Positions 39,211-48,138 of a stretch of 64,000 nt of DNA are shown in pieces (within the stretch, counting starts at the first letter, position 1; every line of letters begins with the position of its first letter). Source of the stretch: Oscillospiraceae bacterium (GTDB lineage: Bacteria > Bacillota > Clostridia > Oscillospirales > Oscillospiraceae); NCBI GenBank assembly GCA_017411225.1, contig JAFRDQ010000086.1, forward strand, positions 26,603-90,602, in the 5' to 3' direction. Below the pieces are notes generated by a model. That model did not search any database, was not told where the DNA came from, and was given only the letters and a program-made list of their open reading frames with translations. The translations under genes were made by a program, and so were the position numbers.

Positions 39211-39948
39211 ATGGATCCGTTGAAACAGAGAATCATGGAATACTGGTCCCGCCGCGCGGATTCGTTCTGCGATCAGCGCATGCGCGAGCTCGTCGATCCC
39301 AAGCGGGAGCGCTGGCTCGCGGAGCTTCAGCGCTATCTGCCCAAGGACGGCGGACGGCTGCGCGTGCTCGATCTCGGCACCGGCACGGGCTATTTTGCCT
39401 TTCTCTTTGCCGCCGACGGACATGACGTCGTCGGCATCGATCTCACGGCGCATATGATCGAAAAGGCAAAGGAGGCGTCCGAGACGCTCGGGCTCCCCGT
39501 GGATTTTCGCGTCATGGACGCGGAGCATCCGGATCTGGAGGAGGCGAGCTTCGATGTGCTCGTCACGCGCAACCTCACGTGGACGCTGCCGCATTTGCCG
39601 GCGGCCTATCACGAGTGGTATCATCTGCTCAAGCCCGGCGGCGTGCTCATCAATTTCGATGCGGATTACGCGAACTACGCGGAGCTGAATGATCCGGACA
39701 ACCTGCCCGAGAACCATGCGCATAAGAACATTCCGCGGGATATGAGCGAGGAAAACGACGAGATCACCATGGAGGTCGCGGCCTATCAGCAGCCCCGTCC
39801 CCAGTGGGATGTGCAGCTGCTCCTGAGAGCGGGCTTCGAGCAGGTCCATGTGGACAACGGCATCTGGAAGCGGATCTACGCCGAGATCGACGAGTTTTAT
39901 AACCCCACACCGATCTTCACCCTCGTGGCTTACAAAGCTGAAAAATGA
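39211..39948 (+). CDS. Class I SAM-dependent methyltransferase (5 of 5)
   Basis: 245 aa from ATG 39211 after AAGGAG; an in-frame ATG 21 bases earlier lacks a site. Motif I VLDLGTGTGYFAFLFA (~50-65), motif II VVGIDLTAHMIEKA (~71-84), DAEHPDLEEASFDVL (~99-113), RNLTWTLPHLPAAYHEWYHLL and NFDADYANYAEL. It is the closest relative of methyltransferase 4 (29956-30744). It is monocistronic with its own metal-type promoter, and is the last gene of the island before element 2. Substrate unknown. Confidence 0.77.
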   Translation: MDPLKQRIMEYWSRRADSFCDQRMRELVDPKRERWLAELQRYLPKDGGRLRVLDLGTGTGYFAFLFAADGHDVVGIDLTAHMIEKAKEASETLGLPVDFRVMDAEHPDLEEASFDVLVTRNLTWTLPHLPAAYHEWYHLLKPGGVLINFDADYANYAELNDPDNLPENHAHKNIPRDMSEENDEITMEVAAYQQPRPQWDVQLLLRAGFEQVHVDNGIWKRIYAEIDEFYNPTPIFTLVAYKAEK

Positions 39949-39960
39949 ATCAGTAAACAC

Positions 39961-39990
39961 AACAGCGGAGCAATCACTCGCTCCGCTGTT
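39961..39990. terminator. Bidirectional terminator
   Basis: AACAGCGGAG and CTCCGCTGTT form a 10-bp stem (plus one inner C-G pair). It lies between the last island gene and tnpV copy 1. Confidence 0.7.
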
Positions 39991-39996
39991 CGCTGT

Positions 39997-40347
39997 TTAT
40001 ACGCAGATCAGATCGTGATATATGATCTCAGAAGCCTGATTCTGAAAGGTGGTCATCTTTTGAATCCAGAGCATCTGGTTTTCAGACTTCAGTTTTTCTG
40101 TAATTTTCTCGCGTTTTGCCATTTGCTCCATCAGTCGATCCAGCATCGCCTCCGCGGAACGGTCAACCTCTTCCAGATGTGCGTTGAGAGTCCCATTCAT
40201 CATCATGGCATCGTATACTGACCTCTGATGACTGCGGAGAAATCGCCGTCTGCGCTCACCCCAGATGCCAATGCTCGGTGATTCTGGCGGTAGCAAATCT
40301 GGGATCAAATAATCTCCTTCCCAATGGTAAGTCAGTTTTTCGCTCAT
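39997..40347 (-). CDS. TnpV-like transposon protein, copy 1
   Basis: 116 aa from ATG 40347 with GGAGGAGAG upstream. The sequence LTYHWEGDYLIPDLLPPE, then IGIWGERRRRFL and LNAHLEEVDRSAEAMLDRL, identifies the small TnpV proteins of Tn4451-type and other Clostridia elements; their role is unknown. A near copy lies at 49288-49641. The stop of the 57-aa gene upstream overlaps this start (ATGA). Confidence 0.78.
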   Translation of the reverse strand: MSEKLTYHWEGDYLIPDLLPPESPSIGIWGERRRRFLRSHQRSVYDAMMMNGTLNAHLEEVDRSAEAMLDRLMEQMAKREKITEKLKSENQMLWIQKMTTFQNQASEIIYHDLICV

Positions 40348-40517
40348 TCCAAAACTCTCCTCCAAAAGCTCGCGTCCGGCGTGTCGATGATCTTCAGAAT
40401 CAGCTGCTCCAAATCGGGACGGAGCAGGCTGTCCTTGGGCAGATCATTGCGCCAGTCATACAGTGCCTTGACGATCAACTGCCGCTCATCGTCGTTGATT
40501 TTGATTTTATAACGCAT
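40344..40517 (-). CDS. Small conserved protein coupled to TnpV, copy 1
   Basis: 57 aa (MRYKIKINDDERQLIVKAL..., ending WRRVLE). Its partner at 49638-49811 matches it at most positions, and both precede tnpV with an ATGA overlap, so the pair is a conserved cassette. It is helical and charged, with a conserved LLRPDLxxLILKIIDxPDAS stretch. No function is known to me. Confidence 0.7.
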   Translation of the reverse strand: MRYKIKINDDERQLIVKALYDWRNDLPKDSLLRPDLEQLILKIIDTPDASFWRRVLE

Positions 40518-40722
40518 GAAAAACGCCCTCCTTCGTTTGATGGTTCCATCTTAGCGAAGGAGAGCATTGCTGTCGAATGTGCGAAAACGGTTATTTGAAG
40601 TAGTCGATAAAAACAAGAAACCCGAACCCGTCGCCAATCGGCACCAGGTTCGGATTTCGTTGCTTTGGTGGGAGTCATTATTGCAAATCCCAAGCCCTGC
40701 AATGCTCGGAGTTTGGTAAGTA

Positions 40723-40974
40723 CTATTCGTCGCTCTGCTCGTCAAAGGAATAATCATTCAGTTCCGGGAAGTCTAGGAACTCAGATAGCGTCATTCCAAA
40801 GGCCAGCGCAATCTTGTGCAGGGTCATTGCCCGAGGATTTCTGGTCAGACCACGAACGATGTTGTCGATCGTAGATTGATTGATCCCGCTCATCGTAGCG
40901 AGCTTGTTGATTGCAATGCCGCGCTCCTTACAGAGCTGCCGAATCCTCTGAACATATAAATCCGAATACTCCAT
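40723..40974 (-). CDS. XRE-family HTH regulator
   Basis: 83 aa. A Cro/CI-type helix-turn-helix covers residues ~8-65 (RIRQLCKERGIAINKLATMS, then GINQSTIDNIVRGLTRNPRAMTL with the recognition helix STIDNIVRG), and the tail is acidic. Three palindromes ACCCG-N4-CGGGT lie directly upstream (40991-41101), spaced about 48 bp, over its own start region and over a divergent promoter, so it probably represses itself and the small gene at 41126. Confidence 0.82.
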   Translation of the reverse strand: MEYSDLYVQRIRQLCKERGIAINKLATMSGINQSTIDNIVRGLTRNPRAMTLHKIALAFGMTLSEFLDFPELNDYSFDEQSDE

Positions 40975-40990
40975 GACAAACCCTCCTGCT

Positions 40991-41101
40991 ACCCGTATTT
41001 GGGTTAAGAAAATGATAGCAAGAGATCCGTGTCGAATTACCCGAATACGGGTTGACAGAAGCAGATGATTCAGATTAAACTGTTTCTACCCGAAAACGGG
41101 T
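40991..41101. promoter_or_regulatory. Divergent operator-promoter region of the XRE regulator
   Basis: Three operator-like palindromes: ACCCGTATTTGGGT (40991-41004), ACCCGAATACGGGT (41039-41052), ACCCGAAAACGGGT (41088-41101). A plus-strand promoter with -35 TTGACA (41052-41057), 18-bp spacer and -10 TAAACT (41076-41081) lies between the second and third, so both would block it. Confidence 0.75.
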
Positions 41102-41125
41102 AACAACGTGCAGGGAGGAAGCGGT

Positions 41126-41341
41126 ATGGCGGATTATAAAATGATGTATACGCTGCTGTGCAAGACCATTGATGATGTGATCGATCCGCTTTCGCGGATT
41201 TCGGATGCAAAGATTTATGCTTCGTATTTGCAGAATGCATTATTGCAAGCGGAGGAAATCTACATATCTACTACTCCTTATCAAGAAGCTTCTGACTCTA
41301 AAATCATACAGCTGAAAACAGATTTCGATGGGAGTTTCTAG
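41126..41341 (+). CDS. Small unknown protein under XRE control
   Basis: 71 aa from ATG 41126, after GGGAGGAAG. It is helical (DYKMMYTLLCKTIDDVIDPL, then ISDAKIYASYLQNALLQAEE) with no membrane segment. Short helical proteins of this look are common next to XRE regulators in Clostridia elements, but I cannot name a function. It is the only gene behind the regulated promoter. Confidence 0.55.
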   Translation: MADYKMMYTLLCKTIDDVIDPLSRISDAKIYASYLQNALLQAEEIYISTTPYQEASDSKIIQLKTDFDGSF

Positions 41342-41372
41342 TGAGCAACTATGAAGCAAAATTGTTGTGAAA

Positions 41373-41425
41373 TGCACCCGGCGGTCGCGCACATTTGAGC
41401 CTTTTTGTGTGCGACCGCCGGGTGC
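41373..41425. repeat. 21-bp inverted repeat
   Basis: Arms 41373-41393 and 41405-41425 (TGCACCCGGCGGTCG... and ...CGACCGCCGGGTGCA) match with one G-U, around an 11-nt loop. No clean T-run follows. Between here and 41570 there are two CGTGGGGCA direct repeats and a GGCAAAAT/ATTTTGCC stem, but no gene. Confidence 0.6.
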
Positions 41426-41569
41426 AGACCCGTGGGGCAGGATTGGGGCAAAGTTATTTTAAAATCCGCAAAGTCAGACGAATCAACGCAAATTTCGGAT
41501 TTCATTTTTCGCTGATATTTCAAGCATTTCGCCGTGGGGCAAAATTACTCAACAATATTTTGCCGACTC

Positions 41570-41613
41570 TCATAACCCGGAGGTCGCAGGTTCGAGTCCT
41601 GTCTCCGCAACCA
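41570..41613 (+). pseudogene. 3' half of an initiator tRNA-Met (attachment-site remnant)
   Basis: From the anticodon loop (CAT at 41571-41573) to ACCA at 41610-41613 the sequence reads as the 3' half of a tRNA-fMet: ATAACCCGGAGGTC, then the T-arm GCAGG-TTCGAGT-CCTGT, then CTCCGCA-ACCA. The 5' half is missing: the preceding GACT cannot pair with CCCGG and no TGCGGAG acceptor strand lies upstream. Such halves usually mark where an integrative element recombined into a tRNA gene. Confidence 0.72.
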
Positions 41614-41617
41614 TGTC

Positions 41618-41656
41618 GAGTGAAGATAACGGATTTCGTTATCTTCACTCTTTTTT
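41618..41656 (+). terminator. Intrinsic terminator behind the tRNA half
   Basis: GAGTGAAGATAACG and CGTTATCTTCACTC form a 14-bp perfect stem followed by six T residues, the usual end of a tRNA transcript. Confidence 0.8.
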
Positions 41657-41661
41657 GTTGC

Positions 41662-41690
41662 AGCAGCAAGGTTTTCGCCTTGCTGCTTTT
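41662..41690. terminator. Second hairpin, next to the recombinase stop
   Basis: AGCAGCAAGG and CCTTGCTGCT with loop TTTTCG, then TTT on the plus strand; it may also end the recombinase message, though without a U-run on that strand. Confidence 0.6.
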
Positions 41691-41691
41691 C

Positions 41692-43401
<1,710 letters not shown>

Positions 43402-43647
43402 TCAGTCCTCCTTTCCGGCAGCCGAACAGGCATCTTCACCCGTCAGCATACCTTCTTCCATAAAGGCTGACAAATCTGCAAAGTCGCTGCCGATATAGTG
43501 GCGCAGGCAGTGGGACAGCGTTTGTTGATCGTCTCTGTGGTAGTCAACGGGCAAATACCGCGATGCCACGGTATACCGGACGCCGTTGACGGTGTATTCC
43601 TGCTCGTCATGACCAATGCCGACGATAAAGGCAGTTTCGCTGTTCAT
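43402..43647 (-). CDS. Small unknown protein between ParB and recombinase
   Basis: 81 aa from ATG 43647 with a strong AAGGAGGG site. Contains GVRYTVASRYLPVDYHRDD and IGSDFADLSAFMEEGML; no cysteine cluster, membrane helix or HTH is clear. Its position directly before the recombinase, with abutting stop and start, suggests it could be a directionality or expression partner, but that is a guess from position only. Confidence 0.55.
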   Translation of the reverse strand: MNSETAFIVGIGHDEQEYTVNGVRYTVASRYLPVDYHRDDQQTLSHCLRHYIGSDFADLSAFMEEGMLTGEDACSAAGKED

Positions 43648-43659
43648 GCAGAGCCCTCC

Positions 43660-44499
43660 TTATCTGGCGTCTCGGTCTCGGTAGCGCTGCTTTCTCAGCA
43701 GGTTGAGACCGGCGATGATGTCTTCTTTGATTTGCTTATCCGTATAGTCGGCGGGGAAGTAGGAGCGAAAATCATCCCGCCTCAGACGGATCTGCTCCCG
43801 CTGGTTCGGCTTCGGCTCGGACAGAACCGACGCGACAATCTGTGCGGTATCTCCCGCATAGAGCATTTCACTCTCCTTTCGCATCCGACATGCCTGCGAG
43901 TAGGAAGGTGTACAATCATAGAGCTCGATTGCATCCGCCACGGCACATTGTTCGTTTGGCGACAGATACGAGAGCTCTACACCGACTGAAAAGGCAATAC
44001 GGCCTTCATCCATCAGCGTCAGCAGCGGCGGAATCAGATACGTAAGACGGATATAGCGTTTAACCTGCCTGCCGCTGTCCTCCTCTGAAATAGCATCGAC
44101 GGTCAGCTTCGGGCCAACTTGGCCCGAAGTCCTGCCCTGATGCTTCAAAGCATCAAATTTCAGCTTGTAGGCGAAGGCTTTCTCACTCGGGAGAATGTGC
44201 TCCCGATGGAGATTGCTGTCCACCAGCTGAATGGCCGCCTCCTCACGGCTGACAGCGTGCACAAAGGCAGGAACCTCCGAGATTCCTGCCTTCTGCGCTG
44301 CGTGGAGCCTCCGATGACCGGAGATCACTTCATATTCCATTGGTGCGTCCTCCAGCGGACGGACGATCAGAGGCGTGAGAATGCCGTGCTCCCGGATGCT
44401 CTCCACGAGGGCATCCATTTCGGCATCGTCCCGCACCTGATAGGGGTGCCCCTCAAACGGGTGCAGATTTGCAATTGCAATATAGGTTGTGGTATTCAT
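43660..44499 (-). CDS. ParB-family protein of element 2
   Basis: 279 aa, complete. ParB/Srx domain ~10-95 with VISGHRRLHAAQKAG and SNLHREHILPSEKAFAYK; HTH-like region ~120-200 (QVKRYIRLTYLIPPLL, AFSVGVELSYL); C-terminal part with FPADYTDKQIKEDIIAGL, likely the dimer domain. It is a clear paralog of the partial ParB at 1-657. Coupled to the relaxase upstream by an overlap of 4 bp. No ParA or ParM is present in this element, so a regulatory role or help from the other element is possible. Confidence 0.87.
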   Translation of the reverse strand: MNTTTYIAIANLHPFEGHPYQVRDDAEMDALVESIREHGILTPLIVRPLEDAPMEYEVISGHRRLHAAQKAGISEVPAFVHAVSREEAAIQLVDSNLHREHILPSEKAFAYKLKFDALKHQGRTSGQVGPKLTVDAISEEDSGRQVKRYIRLTYLIPPLLTLMDEGRIAFSVGVELSYLSPNEQCAVADAIELYDCTPSYSQACRMRKESEMLYAGDTAQIVASVLSEPKPNQREQIRLRRDDFRSYFPADYTDKQIKEDIIAGLNLLRKQRYRDRDAR

Positions 44500-45851
44500 C
44501 TTTCATAACTCCTTTGTGTTCTGTGTTGTTCGGGAATGTGCTGTTCCCGCTGTTTAAGCTCGTTGTCATAGACCAGATCGAGCGTTTTCTGCATATGAAA
44601 AGACCGCGCCTCTACGGACTTGGCGAGCTTCAGCTGCTCACGCAGAGCCGTGATCGACGCGGTCTTTTCGGTTTTCTGCTGCCGCAGCGATTCCTTTGTT
44701 TCGGGATCGGCGCGGCGCATTTTGTTTTGGATAGATGTGCGCTCAGCGGCGAGCTCATCGAGCATTGACTGTTTATCCGCGATATACGCCTGCAGTTCAT
44801 CCATGGTTTCAATTCCGGTTTCGCCAAGAAATCGTGTTTCTCTGTCATACTGATCCAGCTTTCGCAGCTCCTCCCGGAGGAAGGGGCTGTTGGGTTTATA
44901 AGTCGTTCCTTTTGGGAGGATACCGAGCTGATAGCAGTAGTACAGATACAGCCGATAGATGTGAGATGGCTTCTGATGCGGGAAATGGACATGGCGAAGG
45001 TGCTCGGGAACATCAGTCTGCCAACAGACAACCGCCTTCTTCGTCTGACTTGGATGCGATGCCAGGAACCGATACATGTTCTCCGGCACCCAGCGCTTAT
45101 CCAGCGTGTCCAGACGCGTGAAGTGCGTATACTGCGGCAGCCGGATGCGGTAGTGCGACTCGCTGGTGAAATCCGTGATGTACCCGAGCCGCTGCAAGTA
45201 TTTCTCCGCTTCCCGAATGGTGAAGCTGTTTTTCAGCGCTTCCCGGATATCCTCCCGATAGACGTTGTACCGGGTTGGCTTGCCGTCCTTTTCATCGAAA
45301 TAGACCGGACGGGACGGCGCCTTGTGCGGCACAGGGATGACGGACAGACCGTGCACCTGACAGTAGTAGTCCGACACGCGGCGCATCCATTCGATCTCTT
45401 GCTTGGAGTGGTTATACTTCTTCCCATCCACGAAGGAGACGGAATTGAAAACCCAGTGGTTGTGCAAGTGCCCTTTGTCCAGATGCGTGGTGACGATGAT
45501 CTGGAACCGATCGCCCCACAGGTGTTTTGCGGTCTCTACGCCGATCTGATGACACAGCTCCGGTGTGACCTCGCCGGGCTTGAAGCTCTGGTAGCCGTGC
45601 CATGCGATATACCCGTCGGTCTTGTGGAACTGCTTCTTAGTCAGGATCATCTGCTGCACGGCAGTCTCTCTGGTGCAGTTGATGGCGGTGACATAGGTTC
45701 CGTCTGCGGTGGCTGCGGGACGCTGCACATACCTTGCCGCGTTCCACAGATCCTCCAGATCCGGGATGGGGCAGGTCTTGTCCGGGTTCTCGGCGTAGTC
45801 GATCACGTCCTGCAGCCTGCCGGAGATGTGCCACAGCTTGGTCGTTGCCAT
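44496..45851 (-). CDS. Relaxase of element 2
   Basis: 451 aa. Same architecture as the relaxase of element 1: H123, H130 and H132 in TTHLDKGHLHNHWVFNSVS, the AWHGYQSFKPGEVTPE stretch at ~84-99, and a charged C-terminal helical region (~350-451). The ATG at 45851 shares its A with the MobC stop. The two relaxases have diverged most in the middle (~150-330), which could reflect different oriT recognition. It would mobilise element 2 with help from a conjugative machine, since no type IV secretion genes are visible. Confidence 0.88.
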   Translation of the reverse strand: MATTKLWHISGRLQDVIDYAENPDKTCPIPDLEDLWNAARYVQRPAATADGTYVTAINCTRETAVQQMILTKKQFHKTDGYIAWHGYQSFKPGEVTPELCHQIGVETAKHLWGDRFQIIVTTHLDKGHLHNHWVFNSVSFVDGKKYNHSKQEIEWMRRVSDYYCQVHGLSVIPVPHKAPSRPVYFDEKDGKPTRYNVYREDIREALKNSFTIREAEKYLQRLGYITDFTSESHYRIRLPQYTHFTRLDTLDKRWVPENMYRFLASHPSQTKKAVVCWQTDVPEHLRHVHFPHQKPSHIYRLYLYYCYQLGILPKGTTYKPNSPFLREELRKLDQYDRETRFLGETGIETMDELQAYIADKQSMLDELAAERTSIQNKMRRADPETKESLRQQKTEKTASITALREQLKLAKSVEARSFHMQKTLDLVYDNELKQREQHIPEQHRTQRSYER

Positions 45852-46156
45852 CAGGTCGCCTCCTCATCCAGCGTATACGCTTCCTGCAGCTCCACGATTT
45901 TGCGCTCCAATCGACGTGCGGCCTCAGTAAATTGCGGCGACAGGTTTGCTGCCCTCAGCAGCATTTCGTGGATGTCATAGAGCTCCTGCATTACACCCCA
46001 GAACTGTTTGGGCGGCATGGTCTCTGAAGATTTTCCGGCGATGAGAGCGCAGAGATATTGAGATTGCGATACGCCGCGCTCCCTTGCCAGTCTCTCCAGC
46101 CTGCGCTTGAGTTTTGGCGGCAGGCGGAGCGTGAATTTAAGTGTTTCTTGTTTCAA
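45851..46156 (-). CDS. MobC-like relaxosome protein of element 2
   Basis: 101 aa with a TTG start at 46156, eight bases after AGGAGG. RHH-type N-terminus LKFTLRLPPKLKRRLERLA followed by GVSQSQYLCALIAG; C-terminal helix RLERKIVELQEAYTL. Same place, size and likely role as 2043-2354. Confidence 0.75.
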   Translation of the reverse strand: MKQETLKFTLRLPPKLKRRLERLARERGVSQSQYLCALIAGKSSETMPPKQFWGVMQELYDIHEMLLRAANLSPQFTEAARRLERKIVELQEAYTLDEEAT

Positions 46157-46423
46157 AATGTTTTCCTCCTGATAGATTTGTGGGGGTATTCAGGGGTGCT
46201 CCCCTGGGTCAAATGGATTGTGACGGCACAATCCGATGCTCGCTACACTCATGGACAGAGGCGGGACGCCTCCATCCAACGGATAAGAAATATGTAGCCG
46301 CACATGAAAAGGGGCGTCACTTTTTCTGGACAGGTATCGCTACAAATCGTGTGCGATTCCTCAACCGGTTCCTCTTCGGGTGATCGTTGACGGGCGTGGT
46401 GCAAATGAAAACCGGCTGAGAAA
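46157..46423. other. Noncoding region, candidate oriT of element 2
   Basis: 267 bp upstream of mobC without a convincing gene. It holds CAGGGG-TGCT-CCCCTG (46191-46206), GGATTGTG-ACGG-CACAATCC (46215-46234) and GAGGCGG/ACGCCTC-like repeats at about 46258-46273. The first matches the palindrome at 2459-2478 of element 1 in place and type. Confidence 0.45.
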
Positions 46424-46440
46424 GGGTGTACGTTCGTACG
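46424..46440. repeat. 17-bp inverted repeat, left copy (element 2)
   Basis: GGGTGTACGTTCGTACG, 8 bp beyond the helicase stop codon; identical to 4265-4281 and the reverse complement of 47817-47833. Confidence 0.7.
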
Positions 46441-46447
46441 ACCAATG

Positions 46448-47782
46448 TCACAGCATGCGGCATATTCCTTTGTAACCTCGCAGCCGCCTTCTGTCCAGAT
46501 AGAGGTTATTGGTCGGCTCCAGACCGTATTTCTGTGCCTGCATCCCCATCTGCTGAACAAAGCTGCCCATGGACATGGTGTGATACGCGTTTTCCTCGCA
46601 CCAAGTCTGATAGACCTCATAGAGATCCCTGGTGCTGCACTGATACCCTTCGCCGATGCGGATGTAGCCTTCGGATTCCAGAAATCCGGTCACGGTGTTG
46701 CTCTCATAGATGCTGTCCTCCAGATTGCGTTTCGCGCGTTCGCTTTCCGTGAAATGAAAGTCGTTTTTCAGCAGCCGGTGCAGCCCCTCCAGCGCCCACA
46801 GAAAGATGCCGTCGATCTCTGAGAGCAGCTTTTCTGACAGATACGGGTCGTCAACTCTGTTTTCCGGCCGATCCTTTGTCTTCAGAATAAGCTGCCGGCG
46901 ATAGAATCCGTCACTGCGGTCATACAGCGATTTCAGCGACCCGTTGCCGAATCCGATCAGCCGTGCGTACATGGCGCCCTGATAGCTCTGGATACCCTTG
47001 CGCTCCAAATCCATAGGAGTCTCTGCTGTGACGATGGCCTTGATGATGTTTGTTTCCGGGAGCGCTTCGAGCTTCATATCGTCATCCACCAAGAGGAGCT
47101 TGTGCTCCAGGTCCGCTCTGGCAAAGCGGTTAGTCGCCACCTTCGCGATGCTTCCGGTGTTGAGGGAGCTTCCGAACAGGGCGGATAGGACAACGCCGAT
47201 CCGAGATTTGCCTTCGCCGCCGCGGCCCACGATCATCAGCATTTTCTGCCCTCGGGTGGAGGGAATCAGACAGTAACCGATATACTCCTGCAAGGTAGGG
47301 ATGTCCTCCGGATACAGCAGCTCATGGAGAAACTGCAGCCATCGCTTCGGCTCCGGCGCATCGGGGAGATAGGACACCGGGAGGCGGCTGACGCAGACCT
47401 CCTTTTCTGTGGACAGTGTACCGTCCACAAACAGAGTGCCGTTTGCAACGTGGATGCGGTCTGCAAGCGCAGGGATCGACGCGCAGTAGGCTTCCGACTT
47501 CAGGACCTCGAACAGCGCCGGCACTTTCTTGGCAAGACCGTTGTGGATATACGGCTTTAGCCGTTTGTAGATCTCGCTTTTCAGTAGGCCTTCGTCTGCG
47601 ATCCATCCGTCCACGCCGAAGAACTTGCGGTTCATGCATACCATTGGCAGCTCTGTGAGAAGATCCTCACAGAACAGCACCTCATTGACGCCGCCGTTCA
47701 GCAGCCAACGCGGCGCTTTCTGCTCCGTGTCGGCATGGATTGCCTCACCCACAGGGGTGAGGGCTTGGTTTTCATTGTTCAT
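46448..47782 (-). CDS. D5/P4-type helicase of element 2
   Basis: 444 aa. Walker A GRGGEGKS at 186-193, Walker B LLLVDDD near 247, and the same RLIGFGNGSLKSLYDRS stretch as element 1. The N-terminal ~40 residues differ most from 4286-5623; the core is nearly the same. The C-terminus ends KRLRG-type as RRLRGYKGICRML. It probably drives replication of the excised circle. It lies between inverted copies of a 17-bp repeat exactly as in element 1. Confidence 0.8.
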   Translation of the reverse strand: MNNENQALTPVGEAIHADTEQKAPRWLLNGGVNEVLFCEDLLTELPMVCMNRKFFGVDGWIADEGLLKSEIYKRLKPYIHNGLAKKVPALFEVLKSEAYCASIPALADRIHVANGTLFVDGTLSTEKEVCVSRLPVSYLPDAPEPKRWLQFLHELLYPEDIPTLQEYIGYCLIPSTRGQKMLMIVGRGGEGKSRIGVVLSALFGSSLNTGSIAKVATNRFARADLEHKLLLVDDDMKLEALPETNIIKAIVTAETPMDLERKGIQSYQGAMYARLIGFGNGSLKSLYDRSDGFYRRQLILKTKDRPENRVDDPYLSEKLLSEIDGIFLWALEGLHRLLKNDFHFTESERAKRNLEDSIYESNTVTGFLESEGYIRIGEGYQCSTRDLYEVYQTWCEENAYHTMSMGSFVQQMGMQAQKYGLEPTNNLYLDRRRLRGYKGICRML

Positions 47783-48105
47783 AGTAATTTTCTCCTTTAA
47801 TCATGATAGGTGTTGGCGTACGAACGTACACCCTTCACTGCTCTCTTTTTCAGCCAGTAGAGTATTTGTAGCCCTCCTTCCATATAGATTTGGCTGAAAA
47901 AAGTGGGGGCAGTTATCAACAAACAAAAAACACCTGCTGTAGCAGGTGCTGCGCGTGTGGTTTGCTATAACATATGACCAATCCTTTCTGAGGGAAGGCG
48001 TCCCTCTATATGGGCAACGGCATTTCTACCCCCGAAATGTTCCTGAGGTCTGATATTTTTATAGAAAAAAGCGACATCGGCTTCATTTGCGTCATAAACG
48101 CAGAA
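47783..48105. promoter_or_regulatory. Control/replication region upstream of the element 2 helicase
   Basis: About 320 bp with no gene. The part 47817-47919 is the counterpart of 5764-5889: the 17-bp repeat (47817-47833), a stem CTTTTTCAGCCA (47845-47856) with TGGCTGAAAAAAG (47891-47903), whose bases differ from element 1 in a paired way, the AAGGAGGG-bearing loop, and the GTGGGGGCAGTTATCAA tail. A short CACCTGCT/AGCAGGTG hairpin follows at about 47930-47947. I see nothing in 47950-48105. Confidence 0.55.
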
Positions 48106-48138
48106 AGCGCCTGCAGGGGGTTACCCTCTGCAGGCGCT
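48106..48138 (-). terminator. Terminator-like hairpin
   Basis: AGCGCCTGCAG and CTGCAGGCGCT pair perfectly around GGGGG-TTA-CCCT; on the minus strand TTTC follows. It overlaps the stop codon of the sigma-like gene. Confidence 0.55.

Noticed and set aside
14420-39948. Staphylopine-type metallophore cluster
   Set aside because: No nicotianamine-synthase-like, histidine-racemase-like or opine-dehydrogenase gene is visible; the methyltransferases have ordinary class I motifs.
41430-41613. Complete tRNA gene
   Set aside because: No acceptor 5' strand or D-arm precedes the CAT anticodon; only the 3' half is present.
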